A DNA stretch of 64,000 nt. It comes from Cyprinodon diabolis. Its lineage: Eukaryota; Chordata; Actinopteri; Cyprinodontiformes; Cyprinodontidae. Of the stretch, positions 54,254 to 64,000 are shown piece after piece; positions within the stretch are counted from its first letter, which is position 1, and every line of letters starts with the position of its first letter. The DNA is taken from the NCBI GenBank assembly GCA_030533445.1, contig CM060070.1, forward strand, positions 37,772,501-37,836,500. The letters run 5' to 3'. Below the pieces are notes generated by a model, which saw only the letters and a list, made by a program, of their open reading frames with translations, was not told the DNA's origin and ran no database searches. A program made the translations under genes and the position numbers.

Positions 54254-56218
54254 CATGGGCGTAGGTTTGCATAGGGACCATAGGGACATGTCCCTACCAA
54301 AATTTTGAACCGACCAAATTGTCCCTACCAATAATTGGATTTGAGCAACATGTTTATGATTTACAGCAGTAGTTGTTGCAGCAGTGGCTGCTTTTCCTCT
54401 CGCATCTCCTCTGCCTGCTCTCTCCTGTCCCTTTCACGTAGCAGCGCATGGAACTGTGCTGCGCTGTTTAACTCCACTCTCATTGGTTGTTCTGCCTTAG
54501 GTCCCGCCTTCTCTCTCCTTGATAGGCTGTTTTCTAGTCCGTCTGTACTTGGAGCACAAAATTGAAAATTTATTCACACTAGAATGCCGCGGTTACTGCA
54601 ATTAATATTAGGCTGCAAAACTAGTCCCAATAAAAAAAAAGGAATATCATGTACACTAAAAAACAAAAACCTTTTTTTTTTCTTTTTTAAAACGAAATAT
54701 TCTGAGTCAGCCAGGAGTTCTGACGACTGCTAGAAAAATGGGCCAATAAAGGCTGTAAGCCATCAACATTTCTGATTCTTAGCCACAGCCAATTAAGAAA
54801 GAAAATGTGAGGGTTTCCTTTTTACCGATATTTAGTTGCTATTACTGTTTTCATTTTTTGATGACTCTTTCAGGTACAATTATTAGCAGGTGTTATTTCT
54901 TTTATAGAGTAGCCTATAACAACAAGAAATGGTGCCTAAATATCTGCTATTTTTTGTTTAAAAAGCATAATTAGGGTTCCACATAATAATAATATTTTAA
55001 TTGACTATTTATTCTTCTAGAAATAGGATAAAGACCAGAACAAACAGAGGAAGAATATTAACATTGATTTTATCTTACATAGATTTCCACACAGTCTATA
55101 AGTAAATTAGTACAAACATTAATGTCTGGTAAAAATGCTTGAATCTGACTGTTTATTTTGGATATTATTAAATTACAGATAAGATAGAGTTATATTGTCT
55201 TTTATAATTGATAAAAGTGATTTTATATTTTAATACACTTAGGCTCATGCTCAGTGTTGTGTTTGTAGATGATGCCACTAAAAAAGAAAATAGACATAAG
55301 GAGCTATTTAAACAGTCAGACAGTAAGCAATATAGGACAATGATAAAAGGTTGTGTTACATTTAATCCTTTACTATTAAAAATGCACTTATACATCATAT
55401 GATTATAGGAAACACAGATATCCAGTAATAATGATGCAGGGCAGCTTGTAGGTGAAGCAGCTGGCCCTTCAGTGCTTCAGGTGATGTCTAAATAAACCAG
55501 GTGATACTAAAATATTTCCTCTTGATGAGTTCTGGATGAAGAATATTGACAGACAAAAACATTTTTTTAATCTTATATATTATATATATATATGTTGTAT
55601 TTTTAAAATTTTGGTATAATTACTGATCTAAGTGGGTTGCTCTGTCGGAGAAAGGCATATTTTACATTTTTATTATGTTCTAGAGTCTCTATTCTCCAGT
55701 TAATGATGAATCACTCACTAAATTAGTTGACGATTATTGAAATAATCAATTAATACGATTCATTTTTTCAGTCCCAGAAAACATACATGAAATGGGCTAC
55801 ACAGAGTAACTACAGCCCAGATGTTCCACTTTTATAGTGAAGTTAATATTTTAATGAATGTATTATTTTGCTTGATACAGAGAGAGCATAGTAGGTAAAA
55901 ATATATAAAAATATACTGTATTTACCTTCTCTCTTAGTCGTTCAAATGAAACCATTTTCAAAGTGGAAAACAGTCCTAAATCCACATTGATCAGAGCCGG
56001 TGATACTTCAAACATTAATAAACAGCATCTAATGAGTGTAGTGCTTATACAATTTTTATTAATGTAGCAAAATTATGCTTTTCTCTTTTAACAATGAATT
56101 CCTCTTATCAGTACGGATCCTCACACCGTGCATAAAAAAGGACATGCATATTGCATAGCACCAATGACAACCGGCTGATAGTGTCCCTACCAAAGTTCAA
56201 ATCAAACCTACGCCCTTG
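54254..56218. mobile_element. hAT-type element, 1,965 bp, perfect 8-bp TSD
   Basis: The left end CATGGGCGTAGGTTTG and the right end CAAACCTACGCCCTTG form a 16-bp TIR with one mismatch. CTGGTGTG is duplicated at 54246-54253 and 56219-56226. The subterminal phrase GTCCCTACCAAA recurs inverted near both ends. I see no transposase motif inside; the interior is AT-rich, with short frames of up to 77 codons. Confidence 0.9.
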
Positions 56219-56226
56219 CTGGTGTG

Positions 56227-56791
56227 ATAACTTGGTATGCGTTTGATTGGTTTTTTTGTATACGTCTTTTTTAAATTTATAGCCACCCCTGGAGAAAACT
56301 CCCCCAGCCGCACTGATTCTGACTTCATCCTTTGTTAACATTAATTTCTCATTCTTTCATTTTTAATAAAAGAAGCTTGTCTCTGCTGAACTCCTTCCGA
56401 GTAGCTCACAGTCACATCTATTTCCTGAGTGGATTTCATGAAAACAAAAAGGTTTTCAACCTTATTTAAACAAATGTCGCCATTTTGCCAAGATCATGGA
56501 ATTAGCCACCAGAAATTCACCACCTTCGCTTCACTCCGCTTTGCCTTGGTCGACATCCGCACTATTAATAGAGATAACATGGTAATCCTTTCCTCCACCT
56601 GCAAAATTCATGTTCCGTGTCAACCTTACTTTGGAAAACCTAGAGTTATATCTTTTTAATTTAAGCCGACTGAGGTCAACTTAAGCTCAGTCTAAATTGT
56701 TTGTCTAAAATGTATTGCCTGTTTTAGCAAACATAAAAGCATTTTAAAAGGACTATGAGTGTCCTTTTATCTATTACCCCTGTTTACCAAT
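56227..56791. other. No gene recognised
   Basis: Short frames only. This is the left flank of the Gmr1-like LTR; the TSD of that element could not be recognised. Confidence 0.5.
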
Positions 56792-57195
56792 TGTTATTTC
56801 CACCAGGCTTGTTTAGTGGGGGTAACATTAAAGGAGACCACACAAGGATTTTCTTTAAAGTAAAAATTGAATTTATTAAATTATAATAAAGAAACAATAC
56901 CTGAAAAGGGATAAGTAAAATGGGGAACAGAAAATGGCTTACTGCAAAACCAATAACTAAACAGAAATAAGCAAATGCAACCAAACCTAACAAAACCCAA
57001 CCTTAGGACAGGATACAAACCAAACCAAGCCAAACGGGGTTCTGAGGAGGTGAGAGAGAGAAGCCTCCTGTCTGCTGCTTGCATGACAGCTTTTAAAGCA
57101 GACGAGCACCAATTAGGGCAAAACAGATCACCTGCAGAAGGCCTGCATCCAGAACCCTGCAAGGAAGAGTGGAGAAACCCACTGCAGCCATAACA
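56792..57195 (-). repeat. 3' LTR of the Gmr1-like element
   Basis: On the minus strand TGTTATGGCTGCAG...GGAAATAACA, with TGTTAT/ATAACA ends. It is preceded by a TAAGGGGGGAGG polypurine tract (57196-57208) and a stop codon near 57250. TTTAATAAATTCAATTTTTA near 56870 supplies the poly(A) signal. Confidence 0.75.
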
Positions 57196-57249
57196 CCTCC
57201 CCCCTTAAAACAGAGGATCCTAACTAGTACCTCTGTAGCCATTTTCCTG

Positions 57250-57286
57250 TTAGTCTGGTCCATCAATGGCACGAGACAATGCATCA
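57250..57286 (-). pseudogene. C-terminus of the Gmr1-like polyprotein
   Basis: The minus strand reads DALSRAIDGPD and a stop. Together with VLAD on the other side of L2 copy F it is the well-known VLADALSR end of RNase H, here only about 55 bp from the LTR. No integrase follows. Confidence 0.75.
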
Positions 57287-57938
57287 TTACAATACATTTT
57301 CTGCTTCATTCTCTCTCTGTTCTCCTATTCTGCAGAATCTGTTAGTTCAATCTCTAACGTTCTGCTCTCTCTGCTTTTCCTCAGAGTAGCTTTGCCTCGT
57401 CTGTTCCTGTTTGGCTGTGACGTCATCCAGGAAAGAAACATCAGCTGTGCTGCTTCCATCAACACCCTTGTTTGTAGATGTTGGAGATTGGCCTGTTTTC
57501 CAGTGTGGTCCTGTTTCTCTGGCCGTGGCTGGGTGGATGTGCTCTCTTCATCCTCTGGCATGGGAGCTGCCTTGGAGCTCGTCTTCCTGGCTGTGTGTTT
57601 CCTGGACGGGGCCGCCTTTTACAGCTGCTTTTTGTATCTCTGCTTCTGTCTCCTTGAACCCCAGTCGGCCTCGGCAGATGGCCGCTCACACTGAGCCTGG
57701 TTCTGCTGGAGGTTTCTTCCTGTTAAAAGGGAGTTTTTCCTCTCCACTGTCGCTGCAAGCATGCTTAGTGTGAGGGATTGTATTTGAGTCAATGAGTCAA
57801 TGCAATCAACTGGTTTTCCTTAGATAGAAAACTTTGTATCAATTTGACTGTATGATCTGGTTGAACTGTAAAGTGCCTTGAGATGACATGTGTTGTGAAT
57901 TTGGCGCTATATAAATAAACTGAATTGAATTGAATTGA
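57287..57938 (+). mobile_element. L2-clade LINE copy F, 3' UTR fragment
   Basis: Starts within the 3' UTR (TTTTCTGCTTCATTCTC, about 57297) after about 11 bp of filler (TTACAATACAT) and ends in TTGAA repeats. ATCA is on both sides (57283-57286, 57939-57942). It shares private variants with copy E (TTTGTAGATGTTGGAGATTG, GTCGCTGCAAGC), so both come from the same source lineage. It splits the codons for VLAD and ALSR of the host retrotransposon. Confidence 0.9.
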
Positions 57939-58648
57939 ATCAGCCAGCACATTATCAGTGCCTCGAATGTGCCGAATAACAAGGTTGTATCCTCCTGCTG
58001 GGCTGCAATCCACTCACTGAGTGGCAAAGGAACAGGAAGAGGTGGCAAACAGGAAGTCTTCTTAATAGAGCCAGGCTTACCAGATTCAACATTCTTTACA
58101 GCCAAAGAACGAGAAATGGCACGGGTTACAGCACAAGCTGGAAAAGCCTCAGGAGAGTCTTGAGTACAAACATCTGACACACAAACGGATGGAGAAGCTC
58201 GGACCACTGGAGGTGGTGCAACATCTCGCCACACAGGTCCACCTGCCAGATTGTTTCCTAAAATGAGAGAGACACCTTCCACAGGCAAAGGAGGACGGAC
58301 AGCTATAGTTACTTCTCCTTGTACCAGTTCTGACTGCAAGTAGATCCTATGGAGAGGCACAGAGAAAGTTTCCAACCCAATACCTCTAATTAAGACAGTA
58401 CAACCAGTATCAGACAATGTAGAAAATGGCAAAACAGATTCCAACATGAAAGATTCAGATGCTCCAGTGTCACACAGAATCTTCACAGCCACTTTATCTG
58501 AAATACCACTCAAAGAAAGATCTTTGTCGGTCAGTTCTGAAAAAAGCGTACAAACAAGTGCAGCCACAACAATTGGTCTTACACTTTCAGTTTTAGCTGG
58601 TGACGTAGACTCCACTGAATGCAACTGAGAAACACTGGCTAAAGCCAC
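57939..58648 (-). pseudogene. Gmr1-like protease and joined RNase H end
   Basis: The minus-strand frame contains the retropepsin active site VAVKILCDTGASESFM, with DTGA intact, then ILGNNLAGGPVWRD and a variable linker to PLPLSEWIAAQQED. Just after AAQQ a frame-shifted reading gives GGYNLVIRHIRGTDNVLAD, the end of RNase H. The junction near 58000 therefore removes the integrase, RT and most of RNase H. The frame then runs into L2 copy F. Confidence 0.8.
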
Positions 58649-58654
58649 AGGTTT

Positions 58655-59300
58655 TCAATATTCTTGTTTACTCCTAGCTGATTTAGTTTTGGTATTCAGA
58701 GGACACTCATTTTTCCAGTGTCCCTTCTGGCGACAATAGTTACAAACCAATTCTGATTCAGATTTCACAATAGGATCCAATCTAGTTTTAGCTGAGAACC
58801 TGTCATGATGGGATTCCTTAAAGCTATGGCCACCTTTCAAATTGTAATCCCTCACAGCTTTATAGGTCAGGATATACTCATCTGCTAAGATGGCAGCTTT
58901 AGCAGCTGTTTTTACTTTTTGTTCATTAACATATGTGGCAACCCGATCTGGAATAAAGTTCTTTAACTGTTCCAACACCATCAAATCACAAAGGGATTCA
59001 AAATCATTCACACTTTCAGCTGATAACCAGCGATAAAACTGGGTGTTTAGTTCTCTGACCAGATCTGTAGTTGTCTGTTTTTCAGCCTTTCTGCAGTTCC
59101 TAAATTGTTGCCTATAATGTTCAGGAACCAATTCATAAGCCTTCAAAACAGCGTCTTTAACAGATTTGTAAACTTTTCAGCTGAAGTTAATGAAACATAA
59201 GCTTCTTGGGTCTTACCCACCAGTACACTTTGCAGCAGAATGGAGCATTCTACATCACTCCAGTCATTGACCTCTGCCATGTCCTAAAATAGAGAAAAAA
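58655..59300 (-). pseudogene. Gmr1-like Gag: SCAN-like capsid domain and zinc knuckle
   Basis: The frame (58655-59146 and upstream pieces) includes AYELVPEHYRQQFRNCRKAE, LVRELNTQFYRWLSAESVND, LMVLEQLKNFIPDRVATYVN and AAKAAILADEYILTYK, which match the retroviral-Gag/SCAN-like fold of this element group. Then comes the zinc knuckle CNYCRQKGHWKNEC. A stop or frameshift near 59180 separates it from the upstream part (VGKTQEAYVSLTSAE). It is not functional. Confidence 0.8.
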
Positions 59301-59429
59301 ACACATCTGGATCTTGGTAATTAAACTTAGGCAACAGCTTCAACATGCTAACCAAGTTATATCCAGAAAACCCATCACCACCTTGAGACATTTTAAAAGA
59401 TCCACCACTTAACCTGCCCTCAGACATCA

Positions 59430-59680
59430 ACTTCAACGCTCAGCTTCTAGAGAAAATTTCCTCACCTCTAACTCATGAGCTAACCTCTTTTCTTCTAAAG
59501 CTAGTTTTCTCTCTTCAAGCTCATGTGCTAGCCGTATCTTTTCCAACTCAATCTACATTTTCATCTCACTTATCTCAAATTGAAACTTTAATTGAGAAGC
59601 TTGAGATACTGTTGGACCTGATGATTCATCCTCCAACTTTGAGGCACCAGTTAAATCACTTATAGCCTCACAGCTATTAG
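59430..59680 (-). pseudogene. Gmr1-like Gag coiled-coil segment
   Basis: The minus strand reads SQASQLKFQFEISEMKM, a stop, then IELEKIRLAHELEERKLALE and EKRLAHELEVRKFSLEAER. Heptad-rich Glu/Lys/Leu repeats of this kind precede the SCAN-like domain in fish Gmr1-like Gag proteins. One in-frame stop and several frame changes are present. Confidence 0.65.
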
Positions 59681-59686
59681 ATTTAA

Positions 59687-60134
59687 GAATAAACTTTTGG
59701 TACCTCTGTAAAGGTAAGATGTCATAGAATGGTTTTCTGGTGTCAGCACCATTGTAGCTTTGACCATGCCTGAAATATTAGGGACAAAATACAAAATATT
59801 TTGCATTTTTTGAACCTCGCCCAAATTTTCTTTGAAATAAACATTGCAAAACACTACCAAAATATTATTTATAGCACAAAAAAGTAGTACAGACTTTTAA
59901 ATCTAAATGTTGTGTAAAAATATACCAAATTTGGACTCAATCAGATGAATCATATTTATTTTAGAATGGTATTAGTGAGAAATTTCTTAGGCGGAGGGGC
60001 CATTTTGGCACATTTATCCAAAAATGTCACCAAACTGTGCCAAATGTGTTTTTTACATCAATACTGGGGGTTTGTTAAAATTACGAGGTCACGTAGCAGC
60101 TGGACCCACCGGTGGGTCCGTAGGGTTCTAGGGG
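59687..60134 (-). mobile_element. Possible piggyBac-like insertion in gag
   Basis: A 448-bp stretch interrupts gag between its N-terminal part and its coiled coil, bounded by TTAA on each side (59683-59686, 60135-60138). The right end reads, on the minus strand, CCCCTAGAACCCTACGGACC followed by a palindrome GGACCCACCGGTGGGTCC. TTAA targets and CCC-starting ends are typical of piggyBac, but the left end (GAATAAACTTTTGG) shows no matching TIR, so the class is uncertain. Confidence 0.45.
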
Positions 60135-60138
60135 TTAA

Positions 60139-60285
60139 GAAACTCCTTAGTTGAGGTAACTTTAATCCTTTTGCTGCTTCAAGATACATTTTAAAGTGTT
60201 CAGCTACTTGACGAATCTGCTCCTTTGTAAGCTTTTCCAACATTTCCAAAGTTGGGGAAGACAAAAAATAACCCACATTATCTTT
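60139..60285 (-). pseudogene. Gmr1-like Gag N-terminus
   Basis: The minus strand gives FLSSPTLEMLEKLTKEQIRQ followed by VAEHFKMYLEAAKGLKLPQL, resembling the N-terminal helical region of fish Gmr1-like Gag (S-P-x-x-E-x-L...T-K-E-x-L). It is cut off at the TTAA at 60135. Confidence 0.65.
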
Positions 60286-60289
60286 ATGT

Positions 60290-61798
60290 TGTTTTTTGAC
60301 AAACTTTCTTAGACAAAGATGATGAGCCCTAACAATACCCTTATATATTAAACCCTAGGGGACCTCTGATCTTAAATATTTGCAATATAATTCAGTTAGT
60401 GTTATGAAAGGAAAGGAGTGGGATATGCGCATCACTCTTTTACAAAATGCATTTATAAAACAACAACAGGCAAAAAAGCATAACTTTTAAACACAATAGT
60501 CTGTATTGGTCTAGTGCAAAAAATCAGAGGGAAAAAAAAATGTAAACTTACATATAAAAAAGTTAAATGAATATGAATATTGTGTTGTCTGTCGCCTGCA
60601 CTCCTGGATACATTTACCAAAACAATGTGTGGAAGATAAAACACATTTGCATGAATAAAAAGAGTATATGAAGGCTACTTTAATCATTATTACCTTGAGC
60701 TGCAGTGGCTCCCACTGCACACAAACCAGGAGATAATTTAACTGGTTGTGCTGTGTGGGTGTGCTCCCTGGCTGCCTCATTTGTTTCATTTCACACACTT
60801 GACTAATTACAACCATTTTACTTCCTACCAGCTAACACCATATAAGCATAAAGGGAAAACACACTTGGTATTAGGTGGAGAGTGATGGTGAAACAGAAAA
60901 AAATAGAAACCTTTGTGCCAAGCCTTGTTTGCAAGATCAACTAGATCAAACCTAAAGAAGAGGATCAAACTTCAGGAATGGTACTAGATTTTTGTAAACA
61001 GACTTTTCAAACTGTGACAATTCCTTTTGATCTGCTTTCATTTTATAAAAAAAAGAAAATGAATCCTTTACAGTATGTTTTCTCATCTCTGAACATTAAG
61101 GTAAATTCATTATGAAAAAAATATCATGCTTTCTTTTATGGCTGCTGACCTTAAACAATGAGGGGGAGTGCACTGACTGCCTACTACGGCCTACAAACCA
61201 GTGATATTTAGTTTTTGTGAACTAGCTGCTTAAAAACATTAACCTTTACATGCATCTTAAATGTAGCTCAAGCTCTCTTTTCAAGTCCACATTGAACTTG
61301 AATTTTCTTATGATTAGATGATAAAAAAGTACTGTAATGTTGCTATTCAAACTTTTCTCTTGTTGGTACCGCGCTAATTATTGCCCTTATTGTCTCAAAC
61401 CCAAATTAAATTAAATCAAGAAAATATTTAGACATATTATTACGAACAGTGTGTATTAACCTTCTATAATTTCTGGTGATGGTAATAATAAATATGTCTG
61501 CCAAAATAAATGATTAAATCAAGGATCTTGGATCCTGAAATCTTCATTGCTTTACCCATTAACATATATGTCCATATCTCTTCCTTCTTCACTTATTGCA
61601 TGCACTATATCAAACCGCCAGCCAGCTGGTCTTGGTATAGTAAATATACACAAAGCATTTATTTTAGATAGAGATGACAGGATATGATAATTCATTTGGG
61701 AGACATTCGTACAGTATGTAACCAGGGTGAGCTGCTGATCTAAAATTTTCCTACAGATTATGCTGCAATGACTAACAATTATAGAAAGAGGGCCGTGC
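60290..61798. other. AT-rich DNA, no gene recognised
   Basis: Short frames (101 codons or fewer) without domains. The expected 5' LTR of the Gmr1-like element is not here. Confidence 0.5.
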
Positions 61799-61912
61799 TT
61801 TGGTGGAGTAGTGGTTAGCGCACATGGCCAGTGTGCAGAGGCCTTAGTACTCGATGCAGTCGACCTGCGTTTTAATCCAAACTGTGGTCCTTTGCTGCAT
61901 GTCTCCCCCCCT
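61799..61912 (+). mobile_element. tRNA-derived SINE
   Basis: TTTGGTGGAGTAGTGGTTAGCGCACATGG fits an A box (TRGYNNAGTGGTTAGC). About 45 bp further, CTGCGTTTTAATCCAA is a decayed B box. It ends with TTTGCTGCATGTCTCCCCCC, a tail shared by common fish tRNA SINEs. The A box to B box spacing fits polymerase III promoters. Confidence 0.7.
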
Positions 61913-62289
61913 TACTAATACCACCTTTCCTTTCAAAAAACGACGTCTTGGTGTCCTATTGAGGAAAGCATTGTCTGGCCTCACAGATTACAAGATCATA
62001 TTTATTCCAATAACTCTATCAAACAATCAAAAGCGAAAATTTGGTTTTACCATCACTGAGGTCAATTCCACCTGGAGTACTGTTGAACAATACTGTGAAG
62101 TCTCTACTAATGGGTATTTTCTGTCACCTACATTTTTTAACTTCCGTCTCAAGCTGGGTGGGCATGCTATAAATTCTCCAATTGGGTATATAATGGTATA
62201 TTCACATTTTCTATTTTGGGGACTGAAGGTCTGCACTCATTCTCAAATATCCAGAAAACTACTACTATTTCTTATATATTCAGATGTGT

Positions 62290-62830
62290 ACCGCAATGCC
62301 TACCCTAATGTGGTTCACTGGGATGATACATTAGGTTTGCCCCCTCTTCATAAGGTTCTGATTGGGAACACAGGTTTGGTTTCTACTATGTAAGCCATTC
62401 TGACAAAGGCACCAAACAAACATTTATACTTTGACAAAATTTGGAAGCAAAACCTTCCATTGGCTGACAAAATTCTGGACTTTCACCTGATATGGCAAAG
62501 CTTGTTTTTTTTTTTGTTTTTTTTCCAGGAACCCGAACCACCAAATTATTTATTATAATTTCATACACAGGTCATAGCTCACTCCAAGCATTTTGTTCAA
62601 ACTTAAAACGGATTTCTCCTAATTGTACTCTTTGTTGGCAAAAGAGCTTAGGCATCTATTTTCATATGGTTTGGAAGTGCCTGGATGGTTTTTTTTGGAA
62701 GAATGTCTGCAGTGGGCTTTACACAATGTTGTCCAAGCAGATTCCTTACTCACCCAAAATTGTATTTCTTAATGACACATCAGGTTGAACCTACCTGCTA
62801 AATCTAAACACCTTTTTCTGGCCAATTTGT
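62290..62830 (+). pseudogene. L1-type ORF2 C-terminal remnant
   Basis: Frame-shifting translation gives GLVSTM...KIWKQNLPLADKI, then TGHSSLQAFCSNLKRISPNC, with SPNCTLCWQK...HMVWKCLDGFFWKNV. The CxxC...HxxWxC pattern matches the terminal Cys/His motif of the L1-type ORF2 at 45328-47747 (CNRC...HSFWSC). Numerous stops; RT missing. It starts after the SINE; the region 61920-62290 is unclear. Confidence 0.55.
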
Positions 62831-63049
62831 CAGCCTCTTCAAGGCAGATAGCATGCAGAAGGAAACCCCATCATCTGTTATTTTGACAAAAATGGCTGTT
62901 AGTCTTTATAAATATTGCCATTACGGGTACTAATTTGCATCTAACCAAACTCCAAACATTTCATGTTGGGATGATGCCAGCTTCATTCTAAAATTGCGAC
63001 AACCAGAACAGATGGACCCAGAATCAAAGCTGACAACTAGTGTGAAAAC

Positions 63050-63159
63050 GGTTTTAAAAGGGTAGTGTAAATGGGGTAACTGTCTTGGGCTTGGTAAGGG
63101 TTGCAAAAGCTTGAGGATCTGCAGGAAAACCTTAATTCTCTTAACCCAATGTAATGTTT
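63050..63159. repeat. 110-bp repeat, inverted copy of 51451-51560
   Basis: GGTTTTAAAAGGGTAGTGTA...GTAATGTTT is the reverse complement of 51451-51560 with few changes. Confidence 0.6.
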
Positions 63160-63258
63160 AATGTTTGGTTTCAATAAACACAGTTTACTGAAACCAAACA
63201 GCTGCAGGTAGTTTCAGCGACTAGGGCAGGAACCTCTGGAAATGGAGACAGAAGATTA

Positions 63259-63300
63259 GTGATCAGGTTATCTTTACGTTCGTAAAGATAACCTGGTCAC
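63259..63300. repeat. Near-perfect 20-bp inverted repeat (hairpin)
   Basis: CAGGTTATCTTTACG (63264-63278), TT, CGTAAAGATAACCTG (63281-63295): a perfect 15-bp palindrome, extended to 20 bp with one mismatch. It lies in a purine-rich, LTR-like stretch (63180-63579). Confidence 0.85.
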
Positions 63301-63579
63301 TATCTTTACAATCCGTGGACAGGTGGTTCAGAACCGTGAAGACAATAGTAGACAGGAGGACAAACTGGAATCCATAGTCGGGGGCAAAGTCGAGGGTCAT
63401 AGCCAGGTTATCCGAAGTCTAATAAAGCGCCAGAGGAAAATCCAGAACTAGGTTTGGAAACACTTCCAGGTTGAGCAACGGGCAGGCAGACAATCAGATC
63501 AGGGTCAGACAGGACAGACAGGCAGTCAGGTCAGGCAGGGATCACTCTCAGCAATAGAGAGGCAGAAACAGGTCAGGAA
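63300..63579 (-). repeat. Possible LTR fragment
   Basis: A purine-rich stretch with GGAAAATCCAGAACTAGG and repeated CAGGTCAGGCAGG resembles the interior of the minus-oriented LTRs at 23700-24000. No ends or TSD found. Confidence 0.35.
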
Positions 63580-64000
63580 TTAAGGGCTGGTTATCATCCC
63601 GCAGCAGTGTGTCGCAGTGAGCTTGTCGCAGATATTTTAGATTTATGCCCAACTTTGAAGCGTGGTCTGCACTATGTTATTCCACGCCACAACGCAAGAA
63701 GGTAAATCATGAACTAGCTGTGGTTCTTGATACAGCCGAGGCTGTGAGGAAGAGGGGGCAAGTTTGTGGAGGGACATGAGGGTGAAAAAGAGCGGGGCTC
63801 CAGGTGGAAAAAGGTTCTCAGCGTTCTAGTGCACCTCGCTCTTCTAGACCTCCGCAATGGAGGTCATACAAACAAAACAAGCCGATAACGTACCAGTAAG
63901 GAAATACGCATAGGGTAGAGCAGATGTACAGTAGATGTGACCAGAGTTTCTGCGGTAGGGGCAGGAGCATTTACTGTGACAGACACGCAGATGACCTGGT
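63580..64000 (-). mobile_element. Harbinger-like interspersed repeat (copy 2), cut by window end
   Basis: Starts TTAAGGGCTGGTTATC and matches the reverse complement of 44684-45209 through TTGTTTTGTTTGTATGACC-type and CATGTCCCTCC-type stretches to the window edge. It carries a short insertion relative to copy 1 (near 63685-63710). The remaining about 20 bp lie outside the window. Confidence 0.6.

Larger units (their letters stand above)
56792..60285 (-). mobile_element. Gmr1-like LTR retrotransposon remnant (SCAN-type Gag)
   Basis: In minus-strand order: gag N-terminus (60276 to 60139), gag coiled coil and SCAN-like domain with zinc knuckle (59680 to 58655), protease (58640 to about 58010), the last residues of RNase H joined directly to the protease-IN linker, then a stop, a G-rich tract and a 404-bp LTR. 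The RNase H end lies just before the LTR, which implies that integrase preceded RT, as in Gmr1-type elements. IN, RT and most of RNase H are deleted. The 5' LTR is not visible to the right. L2 copy F and a possible piggyBac-like insertion interrupt it. Confidence 0.8.

Noticed and set aside
61854..62393. A 179-codon plus-strand frame
   Set aside because: It starts inside a SINE B-box region and runs into unrelated sequence; no conserved domain could be recognised before the L1-like remnant.
1..64000. A host gene or a new cellular defence or metabolic system
   Set aside because: I searched all long frames and their surroundings; every recognisable domain belongs to a transposable element, except the helicase-like fragment, which itself lies in an inverted-repeat element. 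Small exons of an intron-rich gene could still be hidden and would need transcript data.

Overview
The window is vertebrate nuclear DNA, almost certainly from a teleost fish. It holds six copies of an L2-type non-LTR retrotransposon with the characteristic GCGCTATATAAATAAA...(TTGAA)n tail, Tf1/sushi-type chromoviral LTR elements, several hAT and PIF/Harbinger-type elements, a tRNA-derived SINE, and large AT-rich stretches without open frames. I found no convincing host gene, rRNA, tRNA gene or CRISPR array. Every coding region I can support belongs to a transposable element (TE), and nearly all are broken. The species cannot be fixed from this sequence.

Layout. 1-5337: AT-rich DNA with a palindromic MITE (1491-1641), a 1.07 kb hAT-type element with a perfect 8-bp target-site duplication (TSD) (1765-2835) and a common fish interspersed repeat (4102-4560). 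5343-12731: a complete but decayed Ty3/gypsy chromovirus of Tf1/sushi type on the minus strand, with two LTRs, TSD CTGAC, gag, protease, RT/RNase H, integrase and a partial chromodomain; a plus-strand L2 (7407-9142) splits its RNase H. 12732-20440: a Tc1 scrap, an L2 fragment, and a 1.27 kb minisatellite of 20-bp units with a 260-bp higher-order period. 20441-31925: a hAT relic with a transposase C-terminus, a head-to-head LTR chimera, a Harbinger-type MITE inside an L1 ORF1 remnant, LTR fragments, and a non-autonomous DNA element carrying a helicase-like ORF. 32235-39599: two solo LTRs with perfect TSDs, a 251-bp hAT MITE, a 2-kb hAT with a nested L2, another L2 and a second palindromic MITE. 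42199-47850: the longest L2 (one nonsense codon), a Harbinger-like repeat, and a 5'-truncated L1/Tx1-type ORF2 with a 12-bp TSD. 48515-50928: a solo LTR interrupted by a MITE and by a 1.2 kb non-autonomous LTR retrotransposon, each with its own TSD. 54254-60285: a 2-kb hAT element and a Gmr1-like LTR element with its IN/RT core deleted, hit by an L2 and probably by a piggyBac-like insertion. 61799-64000: a SINE, an L1 scrap and inverted copies of two repeats found elsewhere in the window.

How the parts work together. The two sushi-type elements with internal sequence carry the hallmark of tRNA-independent self-priming: an 11-nt stretch about 27-30 bp downstream of the TATA/TTAAG signal in the LTR is exactly complementary to an 11-nt primer-binding stretch one base past the LTR, and the gag start codon lies in the last six bases of the LTR. 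Three solo LTRs have the matching TSS-region motif. Several LTRs of this group also carry a sequence fitting the CTCF core consensus. The best candidates for something new are small-scale TE novelties (the miniature LTR element, the inverted-LTR chimera, the helicase-bearing element). I did not find a new cellular system.
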